NCBI RefSeq assembly: GCF_000026945.1
Contig: NC_012864.1
Span: forward strand, 930,001-994,000
Direction: 5' to 3'
DNA: 64,000 bases
DNA from: Candida dubliniensis CD36
Lineage: Eukaryota > Ascomycota > Pichiomycetes > Serinales > Debaryomycetaceae
This document shows, piece by piece, positions 23,168-34,683 of the stretch. The position numbers and the translations under genes were made by a program. A model generated the notes under the pieces. That model ran no database searches. It saw only the letters and a list, made by a program, of their open reading frames with translations, and was not told the DNA's origin. Within the stretch, counting starts at the first letter, position 1. Every line of letters starts with the position of its first letter.

Positions 23168-24676
23168 AGATATTTGTCTTGTTAAGAATTAATTTTTTTT
23201 TTTTTTTTATCTATCTATCTATTTGTGAATGTAATATTCTTGATAAACTATTACCGAATAACTACAAAACAAAACAGACAATATCATACATCTATACATT
23301 GCATGCATTTAAATGTACAATATCCATCATGTTTTAAAAATTCTTCTCAACCCCCCCTTGTACCCCCCTCCGCTCCGGTAGGTATCAGGTTATACCTTTG
23401 CTAAAGACTCTACATATCTGTTGTGATAGGAATTTGATTAATAAATTGGAATATTAATGTATTTCACACGTGTCCCCCTATTGATATCAATTTCCCAAGA
23501 TATGTTACTTTCTAAGAACATACGTTCCTTTTCTTTTGTTTTTTTTTTGGGCCTATTGTCTATGGTTGTATTTATTGTTTTAATAGATACATCATGGTTA
23601 TTATTTTGTGGTCAGGAGATGATAAAACAAGTATCAAAAGAAATTATTGATTGTAGTTGCAACAAAAAAAAAAAAAAAAAAAAAAATTTACTGGCTTGAT
23701 TTTCCTATTATTGCAATTCTATTTGATTTGACAAAAAAATTCATTCATAATAATTAATGTTCGATAAGTTTTCAGTTGTTTGGTAAATCAATTTCTTTTT
23801 TTTTTTTTTTTTTATTTTTGGGAACTTTGATAATAAAATATTTTTGATCATAAAAAACTTGCAAAAAAAAACTGTCAGAAATATTAACTTCATATATTAA
23901 CAAATTTAATAACAACTGAATTTATCCACAATGAATAGATATACTTCCAAAATTAAAAATATCTTAATCCAACTTAGTCAATTAAAGTAATATATATATA
24001 TATATATTTAATAAAATATTCTATATTTTAAGGAAATGATCCTCTCCTCCTCTTTTAATATTTTCCAAGATTTAGATTTAGTCAAGTTACAAATTTTGTT
24101 TTTTTTGCAAAACCATCATCTAATCACATTTAATGCCTATGGTAATAATTTTATTGAAATCCATTCATTATATATATATTATTCTTGGTTTGAATATACC
24201 AAATATTTACTATGCCGAGAGAAGGAGATCAATACAGTAATTTCATATTCTAAGTTACACCATGAACAGAATATTAAGTAGAATCATATTATCCTACTTT
24301 AAAAAACAGTTAAAAACAGAAAGAAACGTTACTTTCAATTATTATAAACTTCAAAATAAGGGTTCTAAATTATTATAACAAAGTAGTATTATTTATGGTG
24401 TTGATTTCTTAGGTTACTTTCCGTAATGTTTTGTTTTGTTTTGTTTTGTTTTGGTTTGTTTTTGAAGATTTGATTTTATTTTTGTTACTTTCTTTCTTAA
24501 CCATTTGTCCCCTCCTCCTCCTCCTCCTCCCAAGCAATCATAATCTAACACGGTCTAAATTTACTTTTTTTTTTTTTTTTTTTCCCCCCCACCCCACCAC
24601 CCTCCTCCTTCTTTATATTTCTTTCTATACCTTTCAAACTTATCAATAAATAATCAAATTAACAAATGAATAGATA

Positions 24677-27565
24677 ATGGGACTTGTTTATTTCTTATTT
24701 GTTTATATACTAGGTGGATTAACTTTTTTACCAGGATTGGTGATTCTATATTTTTATCTCGCCCCGGAAACAACCTTATCTAAAAATAATAATGAACTTG
24801 ACGAAGAAAAACCATCAGGAGAATTAGAAGAAAATCATCAATCAGGTTTAGAAGCTTATAAAAGTGGTTGGATATTTGTCACTAGAGATTATATTGAAAG
24901 TCCCGATGAAATCAATTCAAATACTCAACTGATAACTGAATCAAATGATAATAAATCGGCTTATTCGGCTTTATATAAATTGGTCAAGGATCTGGCAACC
25001 AAAAAATTTAAAGACAATTCCCAACTGATTAAGAATCAAGAAGATAAAAAATTCCTTGATCATAATGATAATGATAATAATGATTTAGATGAATTAAATA
25101 AAGATACATTTGTATTACCAAAAGACACGAACAATTCAAAATCATATAACCACCACCAACGTCATGATCCACAACCACAACATAATCACCAATCCCAAAA
25201 TCAACCACAACAACAAATTAGATCATCACAAAAGAAACATCGATATTTCGCTGTTTTAAAACATGGCAACTTATTTTTATACAAGGATCAAACTTTAAAA
25301 GATGTTAAACATGTGATTGTGTTGGCCCATCATTTTGTTAGTATTTGGCCTCGAGATTTAACTGATGCCCAGTTGTTTACAAAATATTCTGCCCTTGCTT
25401 TGATAAATCCTAGTAAGTTAACTGATACACCATTCCCCACTAACGACACTTTTAATTCAAATGTTAATACATCTAATGGCACCGAGATTTCTTCATCAAC
25501 TAGATCATCCCTTTCATCTCGTACTACTGATCAACAACAACAAAACCTACAACAACAACAACAGCAATCAAACAATAATGCTCCACCAGGGACTTTTTTC
25601 ATTTATTGTGAAAACAATTGTGATAAAGAAGATTGGTATTTTGCTTTGATTAGAGCCATGAAATTAGAAAAATCAGAACTTCCTGATATTTTAAGTCCAG
25701 AAAATTTTGCTCAAACTTCACATTTTCAAACAAAAGAAATGATAAATTTAATACAAACTTTGTATAGTTCTGAAGGTCAATTACAAACCAAATGGTTAAA
25801 TGCAATTATTGGACGATGGTTTTTAGCAATGAAAAATACTAAACATTTTGAAGATTATTTTTATAAAAAATTGAGTAAAAAACTTAATAAAATCAAAAAA
25901 CCAGGATTTTTTAATCAATTTGAAATCACCGATATTCAACCAGGTAAACTGGCACCATTTTTCACTTATCCAAAATTAAAAGAAATTAATCCTGATGGAA
26001 CAGTTGTAGCTTCATGTTATGTAACATATAATGGAGGATTATCAGTAACAATTGAAACCAAAGTTGATTTAACTTTTGGAACAAAATTCACTAATAGAGA
26101 AGTTGATTTGGTATTGAAAATCACTTTAAGTAAATTAGAAGGTCCAATGTTATTTAAATTAAAACCTCCTCCAAGTGGTCGATTTTGGTATTGTTATGAA
26201 TTAGATCCTATTGTTAATTTTAAAATTGAACCTTTATTAAGTTCAAGAACTTTAAATTTTAATTTCATTACAAATTCAATTGAAAAAAAATTTAAAGAAG
26301 CAATTAAAGAAAGTTTGGTTTATCCATTTTGGGATGATATTGTATTTTTTGATAGTTCTGATCAATTATATCGTGCTGGAATTTGGAAACAACCCAAAAT
26401 TGATAAAGATGAAGTTACCACCAATATTCTGGAAACGACAAATATAGAGAAAAATCAGGGTCAAATTGATAATGGATTAGTTGGTACCGATGAAAATAAT
26501 TCAACAAATTCAACAAATTCAACAAATTCAACAAATAAATTTGATGATATTGATGCAAAATCAGAATTATCAACAAGTTCAAGATCAATTAGAAATGCCA
26601 AATTTTCCAATACATTAACTGATTTAACTAAACGTATTAAAAAGAAATCATCACCATCATTATCTAATACTGAAGAAAGCTTGTCTAAAACTCCTAGTAT
26701 TAGTAGTGGCCATAATACAAATATCACCAAAACTCCAAGTAAACTGGATCTAACGGTGTCACAACAACAACAACAGCAACAACAGCAGCAGCCTCAAAAT
26801 ACTAATTCAACACTTGTTTCTAATACATTCAAAAGAATTGGGAAATGGTATTTCAAAGATGATGTATCTACAAAGAAACAACCTGATGAAAAACCAGGTT
26901 ATACTCCTCCTGAAATGATTTCTAGTAGACGAGCACCTAGAAAATCATCAAGTTCAATGACATTAGGATCTGATTCCACACATTATACATTATCAACAGA
27001 AGATAACAAAGGGTCGAATTCATTAGTAAGTGAAAGTATTAATGCACCAATTTCCAGCACTACTACTACTACTACTACTACTACTGGTTCTATTTCTGGT
27101 ACATCACTGGAATTTCCCAATAAAAGTACTACTACCACCACTGCACCTGTAAACGTTACCAGTCTATCCAATAACTCTACAATACCATCAATAGCAATAG
27201 GAACAGGAACAGGAAAAGACTCTACAATGACATCTCCATTAACAGCCATTCCACTTGAAAATCAAACACCATCTTACAATTTCAGTCGACTAGATAATAA
27301 TAATGAAGATCTTTCAATATTTAGTGTTGCATATCAGAATGCTGCTCAAATGATTCCTTCACTGACTCCACCACCATTACCACCACGTGAAATATCAGAT
27401 AATTTATCCATTAAAAGTGGAAGTTTAGTTGGTGAACCAACCATTAGTTTATCTCAACCAAGCACTCCTATTCGATCTAAAACATTAACTAGAAAACCAC
27501 CTCCACCATCAAAATCTCCATTATTACAAGCCAATTCTTCAAATCAACATATAAAAGATTTATAA
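24677..27565 (+). CDS. NVJ2: Nvj2-like lipid-transfer protein (TM + PH + SMP domains)
   Basis: A 962-residue protein. An N-terminal transmembrane segment (about residues 4-26) is followed by a linker and a split PH domain (about 187-330: RYFAVLKHGNLFLYKD, Gln-rich insert, then FFIYCENNCDKEDWYFALIRAM). A synaptotagmin-like mitochondrial lipid-binding (SMP) domain spans about 371-553 (KWLNAIIGRWFLAMKNT to YPFWDDIVFFD). The C-terminal 400 residues are disordered, with NST repeats, poly-Gln, Thr runs and Pro-rich PPPLPPR and PPPPSKSPL motifs. Layout matches yeast Nvj2 (YPR091C, 770 residues), which acts at nucleus-vacuole and ER-Golgi contacts and moves ceramide. The long tail is the main size difference. 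A CTG codon at residue 425 falls in the PGKxAPFF motif, where Ser is the expected residue type. Confidence 0.88.
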   Translation: MGLVYFLFVYILGGLTFLPGLVILYFYLAPETTLSKNNNELDEEKPSGELEENHQSGLEAYKSGWIFVTRDYIESPDEINSNTQLITESNDNKSAYSALYKLVKDLATKKFKDNSQLIKNQEDKKFLDHNDNDNNDLDELNKDTFVLPKDTNNSKSYNHHQRHDPQPQHNHQSQNQPQQQIRSSQKKHRYFAVLKHGNLFLYKDQTLKDVKHVIVLAHHFVSIWPRDLTDAQLFTKYSALALINPSKLTDTPFPTNDTFNSNVNTSNGTEISSSTRSSLSSRTTDQQQQNLQQQQQQSNNNAPPGTFFIYCENNCDKEDWYFALIRAMKLEKSELPDILSPENFAQTSHFQTKEMINLIQTLYSSEGQLQTKWLNAIIGRWFLAMKNTKHFEDYFYKKLSKKLNKIKKPGFFNQFEITDIQPGKLAPFFTYPKLKEINPDGTVVASCYVTYNGGLSVTIETKVDLTFGTKFTNREVDLVLKITLSKLEGPMLFKLKPPPSGRFWYCYELDPIVNFKIEPLLSSRTLNFNFITNSIEKKFKEAIKESLVYPFWDDIVFFDSSDQLYRAGIWKQPKIDKDEVTTNILETTNIEKNQGQIDNGLVGTDENNSTNSTNSTNSTNKFDDIDAKSELSTSSRSIRNAKFSNTLTDLTKRIKKKSSPSLSNTEESLSKTPSISSGHNTNITKTPSKLDLTVSQQQQQQQQQQPQNTNSTLVSNTFKRIGKWYFKDDVSTKKQPDEKPGYTPPEMISSRRAPRKSSSSMTLGSDSTHYTLSTEDNKGSNSLVSESINAPISSTTTTTTTTTGSISGTSLEFPNKSTTTTTAPVNVTSLSNNSTIPSIAIGTGTGKDSTMTSPLTAIPLENQTPSYNFSRLDNNNEDLSIFSVAYQNAAQMIPSLTPPPLPPREISDNLSIKSGSLVGEPTISLSQPSTPIRSKTLTRKPPPPSKSPLLQANSSNQHIKDL

Positions 27566-27604
27566 GTACATAGTAATGTAGTAGAGTTTTATATTATAAA
27601 CCTT

Positions 27605-27605
27605 G

Positions 27606-27643
<38 letters not shown>

Positions 27644-27652
27644 TATTATTAT
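27605..27652. repeat. ATT trinucleotide repeat between convergent genes
   Basis: ATT units with one ACT interruption fill most of the 100-bp gap between the convergent stop codons of the NVJ2-like gene and MEC1. Confidence 0.85.
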
Positions 27653-27665
27653 CATCTTGTAATTA

Positions 27666-30600
27666 TTACATATAAGCTGCCCAACCGGCATACATTTGTG
27701 ATAATCTCTCTAATGATGTAGCTTCTTGAATTAATACATCTACTTGACCATGAATATTCATTGGTAAACCTTCATCTTCATTAATTAATCCTCGAATTTT
27801 TTTACGTACTTTAGATAAATCTTCACGTGGATTATGATTTCTCCAATCAATTAATGGATCATAAATTAATGTTTCTAATATATTCATTAAAATTTGTTCA
27901 TTTTCTCGTAATAATGTACCAATAACTTCACATGTTATTCGATAAATCCCATCAACTCCAGTTATCCCCATGGCATCAACCATATTTTGGGTTAATCTAA
28001 ATGGAACAATTTCTGGAGTTGGAAGTGTAGTACCTTTTTCAAATAAACAATCAAAATCAATATGTAATATTGCTCCAGTATTTTTAAAAATTAAAATATT
28101 TTCACAATGACGATCTCCTAATCCCATAATATATCCAACCATTGACATAACAGCACTAGATCGAGTAAATGAATTTCTTGCCATATACCAAGCATTAGGA
28201 TCAGAAAATTGTTCAACAAACCAATTATGTAAAACTGGAGGACATTGATCCATTATATGTCGGAAATCAACCATTAATTTATCCAATTTTTTATTATCTT
28301 TTTGTTTAGCTTTTTGTAAACCACCAATATGCATAAAAATTTTCCTTTCATTAATTGAAATACCTTGACGTTTCCTTTGTTCAATTATTACTCCTTTCAT
28401 AGTTTGTACATTCATAACAAATTCAATTATACCAAAATGATCAGAAAGTGGTACCACAGAATAATTGGCAATTTGTAATCCTCTTTTTCTTGCCTCAGTA
28501 CTAGTAGATAATATTCTATTAACCATAGTGGTAAATTCAACTACTTTAGCATCTTTTCTTGTATCATCACTTTTAACCATTAATCTATAAGCATTACCAT
28601 CTGAACCTCGAACTGTCAATTGTCGAGGCATTTGTAATGAAAAAAAAATATTCACAGTATCATCAAATCCATCAAACGTAATTGAAGAAGATCGTGAAAA
28701 CCCTTTGTATTTGGATCCTAATTGACTAGGTATTTGAATCTGAAGGTTAGATTGAACAGGTATCACTAAATCATCAATTGGATCACTCAAATCCATATTG
28801 AAATCTTTTAAAAGTGACATTTGTCGTTTTCTATTTGTCTTGGGTATTTTCAATTCAGCAATTTTTATTAATTTCTCAAACAATCCTCCAGTGGCAAAGA
28901 TTGATCTGGTAAGAGGATGTCGAGTATTTTCTTCACACACTTTAGTAATTAGTTTTTGAGTTCTGGTTTTTCTTTCCTTATCAGAAGACTTTGCATGAGA
29001 AAATATATACCACACACAATGATTAGGATATTCTAACATAACATTCAGGATAATTGTACGTAAAACTTGAAATGAAGGTTCATGATGGTGAACAATTCTT
29101 GATAACATTTGTGTCAATACAGTATACCATGCATAATTGGGTACATTTGCAAGACCATTATAAAGATCTTCAATGATTTGATTCAATTTTTTTTCAGCAG
29201 TTTTCAGTTTTTTCGGTTTATCAGCAAAATCTAACCAAATCGTCAATAATTTTGGCAAAGCTTCAAATATAAAAGTAGTACCAACAGATACTGCTCTAAT
29301 ATAATTCCTCACTGTCAAATGTTCATATTCTCCTGAAGGATCATTAGATGATTCCATCAATTTATTATAATACTTGCCAATATCAAAATTACATTTCTCA
29401 TCCCTCATATTTAAATGAAATGCCTTGGTGTACTCTTTTATGATTTGATGAGCTGACAAATGATTCGACTCATCTAACCAATTGGCATATTGAAGTTGTA
29501 TTTGTGCCTTCTTCGTGTCATCCTGATGAAACTTATGATCCTTTAAAATATCAAACAAACACTTGATTGCTTCTGATTGTTTCCCCTGAGCCCATTGTAA
29601 TTTTGCAAATTCTATAATGGCTTGGTCATCTTCTAAGGACATTGCTTGTACTATAGATCTAGTAGAAATATCCAACCGATTATATTTTCTTGCCAAGGAT
29701 GACTCTCGTAAAAGGTTTTTTGATATCATCGCTGGATTTTTCATAGCAGTGTTGGCAACATTATGTAACGTTAGAATACTTCGTTGAGTATCAAAATCTT
29801 GGTCAACATTACCAATACGTAGATCCAATGTATTTTCAGAATCTTGAGATGAAACAATCAAACTCACATCATATATCGCATGCAATTGATTCATCAAAGT
29901 GATGTTTCTGGTGAAATTTGATGACACTGAAGGAACTAAAGAACATCCAATTATATTATACAACTTGTCCATGGAACTTTTGAACATATCTATTTTAGAT
30001 TGAAATAGAAAACTTAACGCCTTGGCAAGTTCATAATTTATCATGGTTTCCATATCGTGTGGTTTGCCAATTGAATTGGTTACTTGCAACCATTTTTCAA
30101 GTTGTTTAGAATCACCTTTGTACACGGCAGCATGTAATCCCATTAACGACCAATCCAATGGAATAGATTTTAAATCGTTGGGATCGGTTCTAGCAGATAA
30201 TGTTGACAACACCTCATTATATAAACCATGTTCATTCAATGATTGCAATAGCTTTGTGTTGTTAGACACACTATCCTTTGTTGAACCCAAGGCTTCAAAT
30301 GATTCATGAGCCAAACTCCAGCTATCACTGTATTGGAAAGTAATCAATTTTTCATTCAAGTTATTGGTTGAGAACATCTTCAAAGTCCCATTTAATGCAT
30401 CATAATCATCAATATGGGCATACATATCCTGTAAAGTCGCCGCACCATTCAAGTTTGACAATTTAAAAGATTTTTCTGAATGACTATCACGATAGCAATT
30501 CTCTAAATACATAATGGTTCTCTCATATGCGTCACATTCTGCTGACCTAATAGTGAGAAGGTCCTGTGGGAACAGACTAAACTTTGCAACTGCATCCATT

Positions 30601-33600
30601 TTATGACGTATATCATCTGAAGTTGATTCTATTTGGGAATTATTCGTAACAACACGCATATTGGAACTCCATTGATTAAAGTAATCCAACACTGAAAAAA
30701 TAGCTTGGTAACATAGTTTCAATTGTTCAGCACGATCAGGAGAAGTTGATTTGGAATCTATTTTCAAAATATGTAAAAATTCTTTATGTAGTTCTTCAGG
30801 AACACCTTCATTTATAACATGACTTAGAGCCACATATCTCAACAAATGTTCACATAATGGGATATCGTGTTCTTTTTGAATTAAAACTGCACAACTTTGA
30901 AATATTAATTTTCTCGTCTTTGCTTTTTGATTACCTTTACCATTATCTATACTGGCCCGTTTTAACAAAAATAATGTGACATCTATCAACCATGTCTCAT
31001 ATTTCATTCCTAACTTGAAAAAGGGGAATTTGATATTGTCTAATTTGGGTTTCAGAGCAGCATATTTAGATTTCAAAAATGGCGTCAAGGTTGATTTTGC
31101 CACATCTGTAAATTTGTTCCATACTCGATTATCCTTGGTTTGTAAAACATGCTCATCAAGTCCCATAACCGCTAAGAAACTTTGCATTACATAAGCAGCA
31201 AATAATTGTTTATGTGGATCATTAGAAGCCCAAAATATCTTTAATAAATGATTTTCAATCAAGTCAACCAAAAAAGTCGAGTTTTCTTCACTATTCTCAA
31301 AATCCAGGGCAATTATGATTAGTTGTTTCACTGTTTTAAATTGAAACCTGTTTGAATCTAGAGCCCCAATAATTGCCAAAGCTTTGGCACATGCGGTGGA
31401 TACAGTTGTGTCTTTATTCTTAAATTTTGCTGCTGTGTCCAAAAGAGTTCGGACCAAACTTGTTATTGCTGGTGTCAAACCAGGATCTTTAAAAAGATCT
31501 CGTTGACAGTTGATTTGATACTTGTCAAAATAATTTGATAAATCAAATAATGCATGTTTAACAACATACATGTTAGACGTTTGTAATCGTCTGGTGAATT
31601 CCAGAAAAATCATAGCACGTGAAGGGGACTTCATATTTCGAAACTCTTTGACCATTTGATAATCTTCCATATAAGAAAGAAATGGCAATGACAAAAAGTA
31701 CAACGAATATCGATTGTACTTATCTTTAATCTCTTCATAGATCTTTCTTAAAATTTCAATTGCAATACTTTTAGCCTCAGATCCAAAACTTTCAAACTTT
31801 TGCAAAATTATCGAAATAATTATATCAATCAATGATATTAAATGTGAAGGTGGCACCTTCTTTATCAACTCATTCCAGCATCGTAAAGATAATACATGGA
31901 AATCTGGTTCCTCTAAAGTGGCTTGTAAACAGGTAGATAACTGTCCCAAAGCTGAAGTAATAGCATCAATATGTCTCTTGATCAAAAACTCAATAGCATA
32001 AAAGGAATTCTTCAACTCTAAATACGGCTTGGCTCCTCTTGATGAATGTGTTACGTCACTAAATTTTTGAATCAACAACAAAACTTGATCCTCAATCAAA
32101 TCATTGATGCTGTTATTTTTAGTAGTTTCCGACCCATTTTTCCGTAGAGAGACATTTTTGCAAACACAGTCCAAGGCTCTTAAAATATTCGTTAGATTGC
32201 GAATATTGCCAAATTCATCCATTTGTATTTCCAATAGAATATACCATGTGATATCCCCGATTCTAGTAAATAATTCCTCTGTATGGACCATTTTATAGTC
32301 TGGACACACACTGCTCAATACTTTCATAATGTATCTTTCATTTACCGACTCTTTTGTCAAATAAGTTGCCAATATTCTTGGTAAACAATTGGCAAGTAAC
32401 TTTCCAACCTCTAACCCGGCTGCATTTGCTATTTGTGTAAGTAAAGTTGGATCTTTGTAGTACTCCAAAATTCTTGGAACGGTATATTCTTTGGTTCTGT
32501 TCAAAAAATAGTTTTTAGTAATCATCAGTACTTTGATAATTCTTTCAAATAATTGAGGTTTTTTGATAATAATTTCTGCAACACTCGGTAAATATGGAGA
32601 TAGTAATTTATGAGGCGGTAATGATTTAGCTGAAGCAAGATTCAATATGCCACAGTAAACATAGTTCAGATGCTGTTCATTTTGCTCACCCAACCAATCA
32701 ACCAACTTAAAGTAGATAGCACATAATCGTTCCCCAGTAGACACTGTTGCTAACTCAACAACAGCTCGAATTGTTGATTCACCAAAATGTAAACGATGCT
32801 GTGACGAAAAATCGATAGATGTCACTTTTTGGAAAATGTACTTGAATGTTTCATCAAGTAATTTGTCATCATTCAGTTGAATTAAATATAGTGGGAGTAT
32901 ACGTGCAACTAGCATTCGGACATCACGATTATCATTTGTTGCTAATAATCCAAGCAAAAAGTCTAGAACGTAAGGCATTTTCATATCAGTCACAGGCAGA
33001 AAAGTGGCATAAAAATTAAATATTAGAAGAAGAGTATTGCAACATAACAATGGGTCTGGTTGCCTTTCCAATTTGGGAACCAAAAACAGCTGTATAATAT
33101 CCTCAAGGACTGTAGCTTCTGTGTCATAATTCAATGGAAGTCTTTTTGGATCAATACTACTATAGTTATTCTTAGATAGAGGTCCAAACCCACATCTTGT
33201 ACATTCATTTATCGTGTAATCATAATCACCTTTTAAAATGCAGGGATAATGGCCAAGTGCAGTGACTAGAGTGTACAAGGTAGTTTCATCTTCCAAAACA
33301 TCTTTGTTAGTGCCAGTTAACTTTTTTACTATATGGATCCAAGCACGTTCATCATGATAATTCAATAAATTGGCCAGTTTTGTCAATTTGTGAGTTTCAT
33401 CTATGGCAAATGATAATAATTGTTCTTTTCTAGAAACTTCATAATCACCTTGCAAGTTTAATAGACGAGTACGAAAGGACTCCAATTCTGGATCAACAAA
33501 TGTTTTCGATACATAATCATTATACACTGGTGTGTTGTAAATCTTGAGTTTATCTCCATCTGGATTACTTTTTGATTGATAAATATATTGTACTATATTC

Positions 33601-34646
33601 AAGCTTTTGCGGATAAGATATGGTATACTTTCATCATATATTAATTTCCAGAGTAATCCCTTGATATTTGAAAATGACATAAAATTTTCCAACAAATCCT
33701 TTTCCAAACAAAGCATAAATGTATTTAATAAACTCAAACTGATTGAACGGTTCAAATTTACAAATTCAAAATTATTAGTATTCGAATCGAGGGTTTTAAA
33801 ATCTTGTCGCAAATGTTCAACTATGCAAGTTAACAAAAACCCAAATTGGTTCCAACCAACCAGTACATTTAATGTTAGAGAACTAGATTGATCCAAAATA
33901 AATACTGATTTTAAACAATCTAAAAAATTTAAATTGTCAATTTCTGAAACCAAACTTATTTCATTAAGGATAAACCAAATTTTCCTGCCATAACTTTCAA
34001 ATTTTAATTGATAATTGTTTAGATTTAACGATAGTTTTTGAGATATATCATAATCGTGAACAATAGAAAACAAGTTGACTGCTGTTGTTAGTTTAGATTT
34101 AAATAGGAAAGTGTTTGCTGATGCCAAATTCTCTAAGCAAAAGTTTAAATTATCATCAAGTGTTTTCAAGAGGTAAATTCTGGTGCTTTTGATGACTTTG
34201 AAACTATGCAATTGAGTACAAACAAAATTCACAATAAGAAAAACTAGTCGTTTCAATTGATTTAAACCTGTAGTATGGGAAACAAAATTAGGAATATGCA
34301 GTAAGGCAAAGGATATACACCATTCATGTAAAGGGACCTCATAAACTAATGAACCAGAACCTGTGGCATGGATTATATTGACGTCTTCAATAGTTAACAA
34401 AGTTGAAAGTAAGTTTGTTTTCTTTGATAGTACCAATTCAATACTGTCAATTAATTTTATCAATAACTGTACCTCAGTTGGGGTATTGATTTCTTCTTGT
34501 GCAATGAGGATCAATTTTTCATTAGTGAATCGTAGTAAATATAGTAACAATTTTCTGAAATCAGTTTCATGATCGTTGATATTGGTTTCGATATCTGTTA
34601 AGAACTGTAGTAGTTCATTAGTACTTATTGATTGATTTGACGTCAT
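27666..34646 (-). CDS. MEC1: Checkpoint kinase Mec1 (ATR orthologue)
   Basis: A 2326-residue protein starting at the ATG at 34646 (MTSNQSISTNELLQFL). The frame is open upstream to 34823, but that part is poly-Lys-rich and crosses an A run and an MCB box, so it is rejected. The C-terminus has the PIKK layout: an alpha-solenoid/FAT region, then kinase with LTVRGSDGNAYRLMVK, DTRKDAKVVEFTTMVNR, catalytic loop GLGDRHCENIL (Asp near residue 2177) and HIDFDCLFEKG. A FATC tail ends LERLSQMYAGWAAYM. Length and kinase motifs fit yeast Mec1 (2368), not Tel1, Tor or Tra1. Role: senses RPA-coated ssDNA with Ddc2/Lcd1 and phosphorylates Rad53/Chk1 in S-phase and DNA-damage checkpoints. ACGCGT lies 37 bp before the start. 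Confidence 0.95.
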   Translation of the reverse strand: MTSNQSISTNELLQFLTDIETNINDHETDFRKLLLYLLRFTNEKLILIAQEEINTPTEVQLLIKLIDSIELVLSKKTNLLSTLLTIEDVNIIHATGSGSLVYEVPLHEWCISFALLHIPNFVSHTTGLNQLKRLVFLIVNFVCTQLHSFKVIKSTRIYLLKTLDDNLNFCLENLASANTFLFKSKLTTAVNLFSIVHDYDISQKLSLNLNNYQLKFESYGRKIWFILNEISLVSEIDNLNFLDCLKSVFILDQSSSLTLNVLVGWNQFGFLLTCIVEHLRQDFKTLDSNTNNFEFVNLNRSISLSLLNTFMLCLEKDLLENFMSFSNIKGLLWKLIYDESIPYLIRKSLNIVQYIYQSKSNPDGDKLKIYNTPVYNDYVSKTFVDPELESFRTRLLNLQGDYEVSRKEQLLSFAIDETHKLTKLANLLNYHDERAWIHIVKKLTGTNKDVLEDETTLYTLVTALGHYPCILKGDYDYTINECTRCGFGPLSKNNYSSIDPKRLPLNYDTEATVLEDIIQLFLVPKLERQPDPLLCCNTLLLIFNFYATFLPVTDMKMPYVLDFLLGLLATNDNRDVRMLVARILPLYLIQLNDDKLLDETFKYIFQKVTSIDFSSQHRLHFGESTIRAVVELATVSTGERLCAIYFKLVDWLGEQNEQHLNYVYCGILNLASAKSLPPHKLLSPYLPSVAEIIIKKPQLFERIIKVLMITKNYFLNRTKEYTVPRILEYYKDPTLLTQIANAAGLEVGKLLANCLPRILATYLTKESVNERYIMKVLSSVCPDYKMVHTEELFTRIGDITWYILLEIQMDEFGNIRNLTNILRALDCVCKNVSLRKNGSETTKNNSINDLIEDQVLLLIQKFSDVTHSSRGAKPYLELKNSFYAIEFLIKRHIDAITSALGQLSTCLQATLEEPDFHVLSLRCWNELIKKVPPSHLISLIDIIISIILQKFESFGSEAKSIAIEILRKIYEEIKDKYNRYSLYFLSLPFLSYMEDYQMVKEFRNMKSPSRAMIFLEFTRRLQTSNMYVVKHALFDLSNYFDKYQINCQRDLFKDPGLTPAITSLVRTLLDTAAKFKNKDTTVSTACAKALAIIGALDSNRFQFKTVKQLIIIALDFENSEENSTFLVDLIENHLLKIFWASNDPHKQLFAAYVMQSFLAVMGLDEHVLQTKDNRVWNKFTDVAKSTLTPFLKSKYAALKPKLDNIKFPFFKLGMKYETWLIDVTLFLLKRASIDNGKGNQKAKTRKLIFQSCAVLIQKEHDIPLCEHLLRYVALSHVINEGVPEELHKEFLHILKIDSKSTSPDRAEQLKLCYQAIFSVLDYFNQWSSNMRVVTNNSQIESTSDDIRHKMDAVAKFSLFPQDLLTIRSAECDAYERTIMYLENCYRDSHSEKSFKLSNLNGAATLQDMYAHIDDYDALNGTLKMFSTNNLNEKLITFQYSDSWSLAHESFEALGSTKDSVSNNTKLLQSLNEHGLYNEVLSTLSARTDPNDLKSIPLDWSLMGLHAAVYKGDSKQLEKWLQVTNSIGKPHDMETMINYELAKALSFLFQSKIDMFKSSMDKLYNIIGCSLVPSVSSNFTRNITLMNQLHAIYDVSLIVSSQDSENTLDLRIGNVDQDFDTQRSILTLHNVANTAMKNPAMISKNLLRESSLARKYNRLDISTRSIVQAMSLEDDQAIIEFAKLQWAQGKQSEAIKCLFDILKDHKFHQDDTKKAQIQLQYANWLDESNHLSAHQIIKEYTKAFHLNMRDEKCNFDIGKYYNKLMESSNDPSGEYEHLTVRNYIRAVSVGTTFIFEALPKLLTIWLDFADKPKKLKTAEKKLNQIIEDLYNGLANVPNYAWYTVLTQMLSRIVHHHEPSFQVLRTIILNVMLEYPNHCVWYIFSHAKSSDKERKTRTQKLITKVCEENTRHPLTRSIFATGGLFEKLIKIAELKIPKTNRKRQMSLLKDFNMDLSDPIDDLVIPVQSNLQIQIPSQLGSKYKGFSRSSSITFDGFDDTVNIFFSLQMPRQLTVRGSDGNAYRLMVKSDDTRKDAKVVEFTTMVNRILSTSTEARKRGLQIANYSVVPLSDHFGIIEFVMNVQTMKGVIIEQRKRQGISINERKIFMHIGGLQKAKQKDNKKLDKLMVDFRHIMDQCPPVLHNWFVEQFSDPNAWYMARNSFTRSSAVMSMVGYIMGLGDRHCENILIFKNTGAILHIDFDCLFEKGTTLPTPEIVPFRLTQNMVDAMGITGVDGIYRITCEVIGTLLRENEQILMNILETLIYDPLIDWRNHNPREDLSKVRKKIRGLINEDEGLPMNIHGQVDVLIQEATSLERLSQMYAGWAAYM

Positions 34647-34683
34647 GTCATTCTTTATATTCTTTACTTGTTGTTTGATTCTG

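Larger units (their letters stand above)
18502..24676. other. 6.2-kb gene desert downstream of the prion-like protein gene
   Basis: No credible gene. Long A/T runs are dense. Notable elements: a G4 motif at 19346-19363, an ACCC/CACCC-rich stretch at about 19560-19615, GAT/CTA arrays near 21.83 and 21.95 kb, C runs at about 21196-21217 and 21368-21415, a 7-bp hairpin before a T run at 23131-23167, and a CACGTG-like CACACGTGTC at about 23466. The right end is the promoter of the NVJ2-like gene, including a CTC array and a T run at about 24517-24590. Confidence 0.55.
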
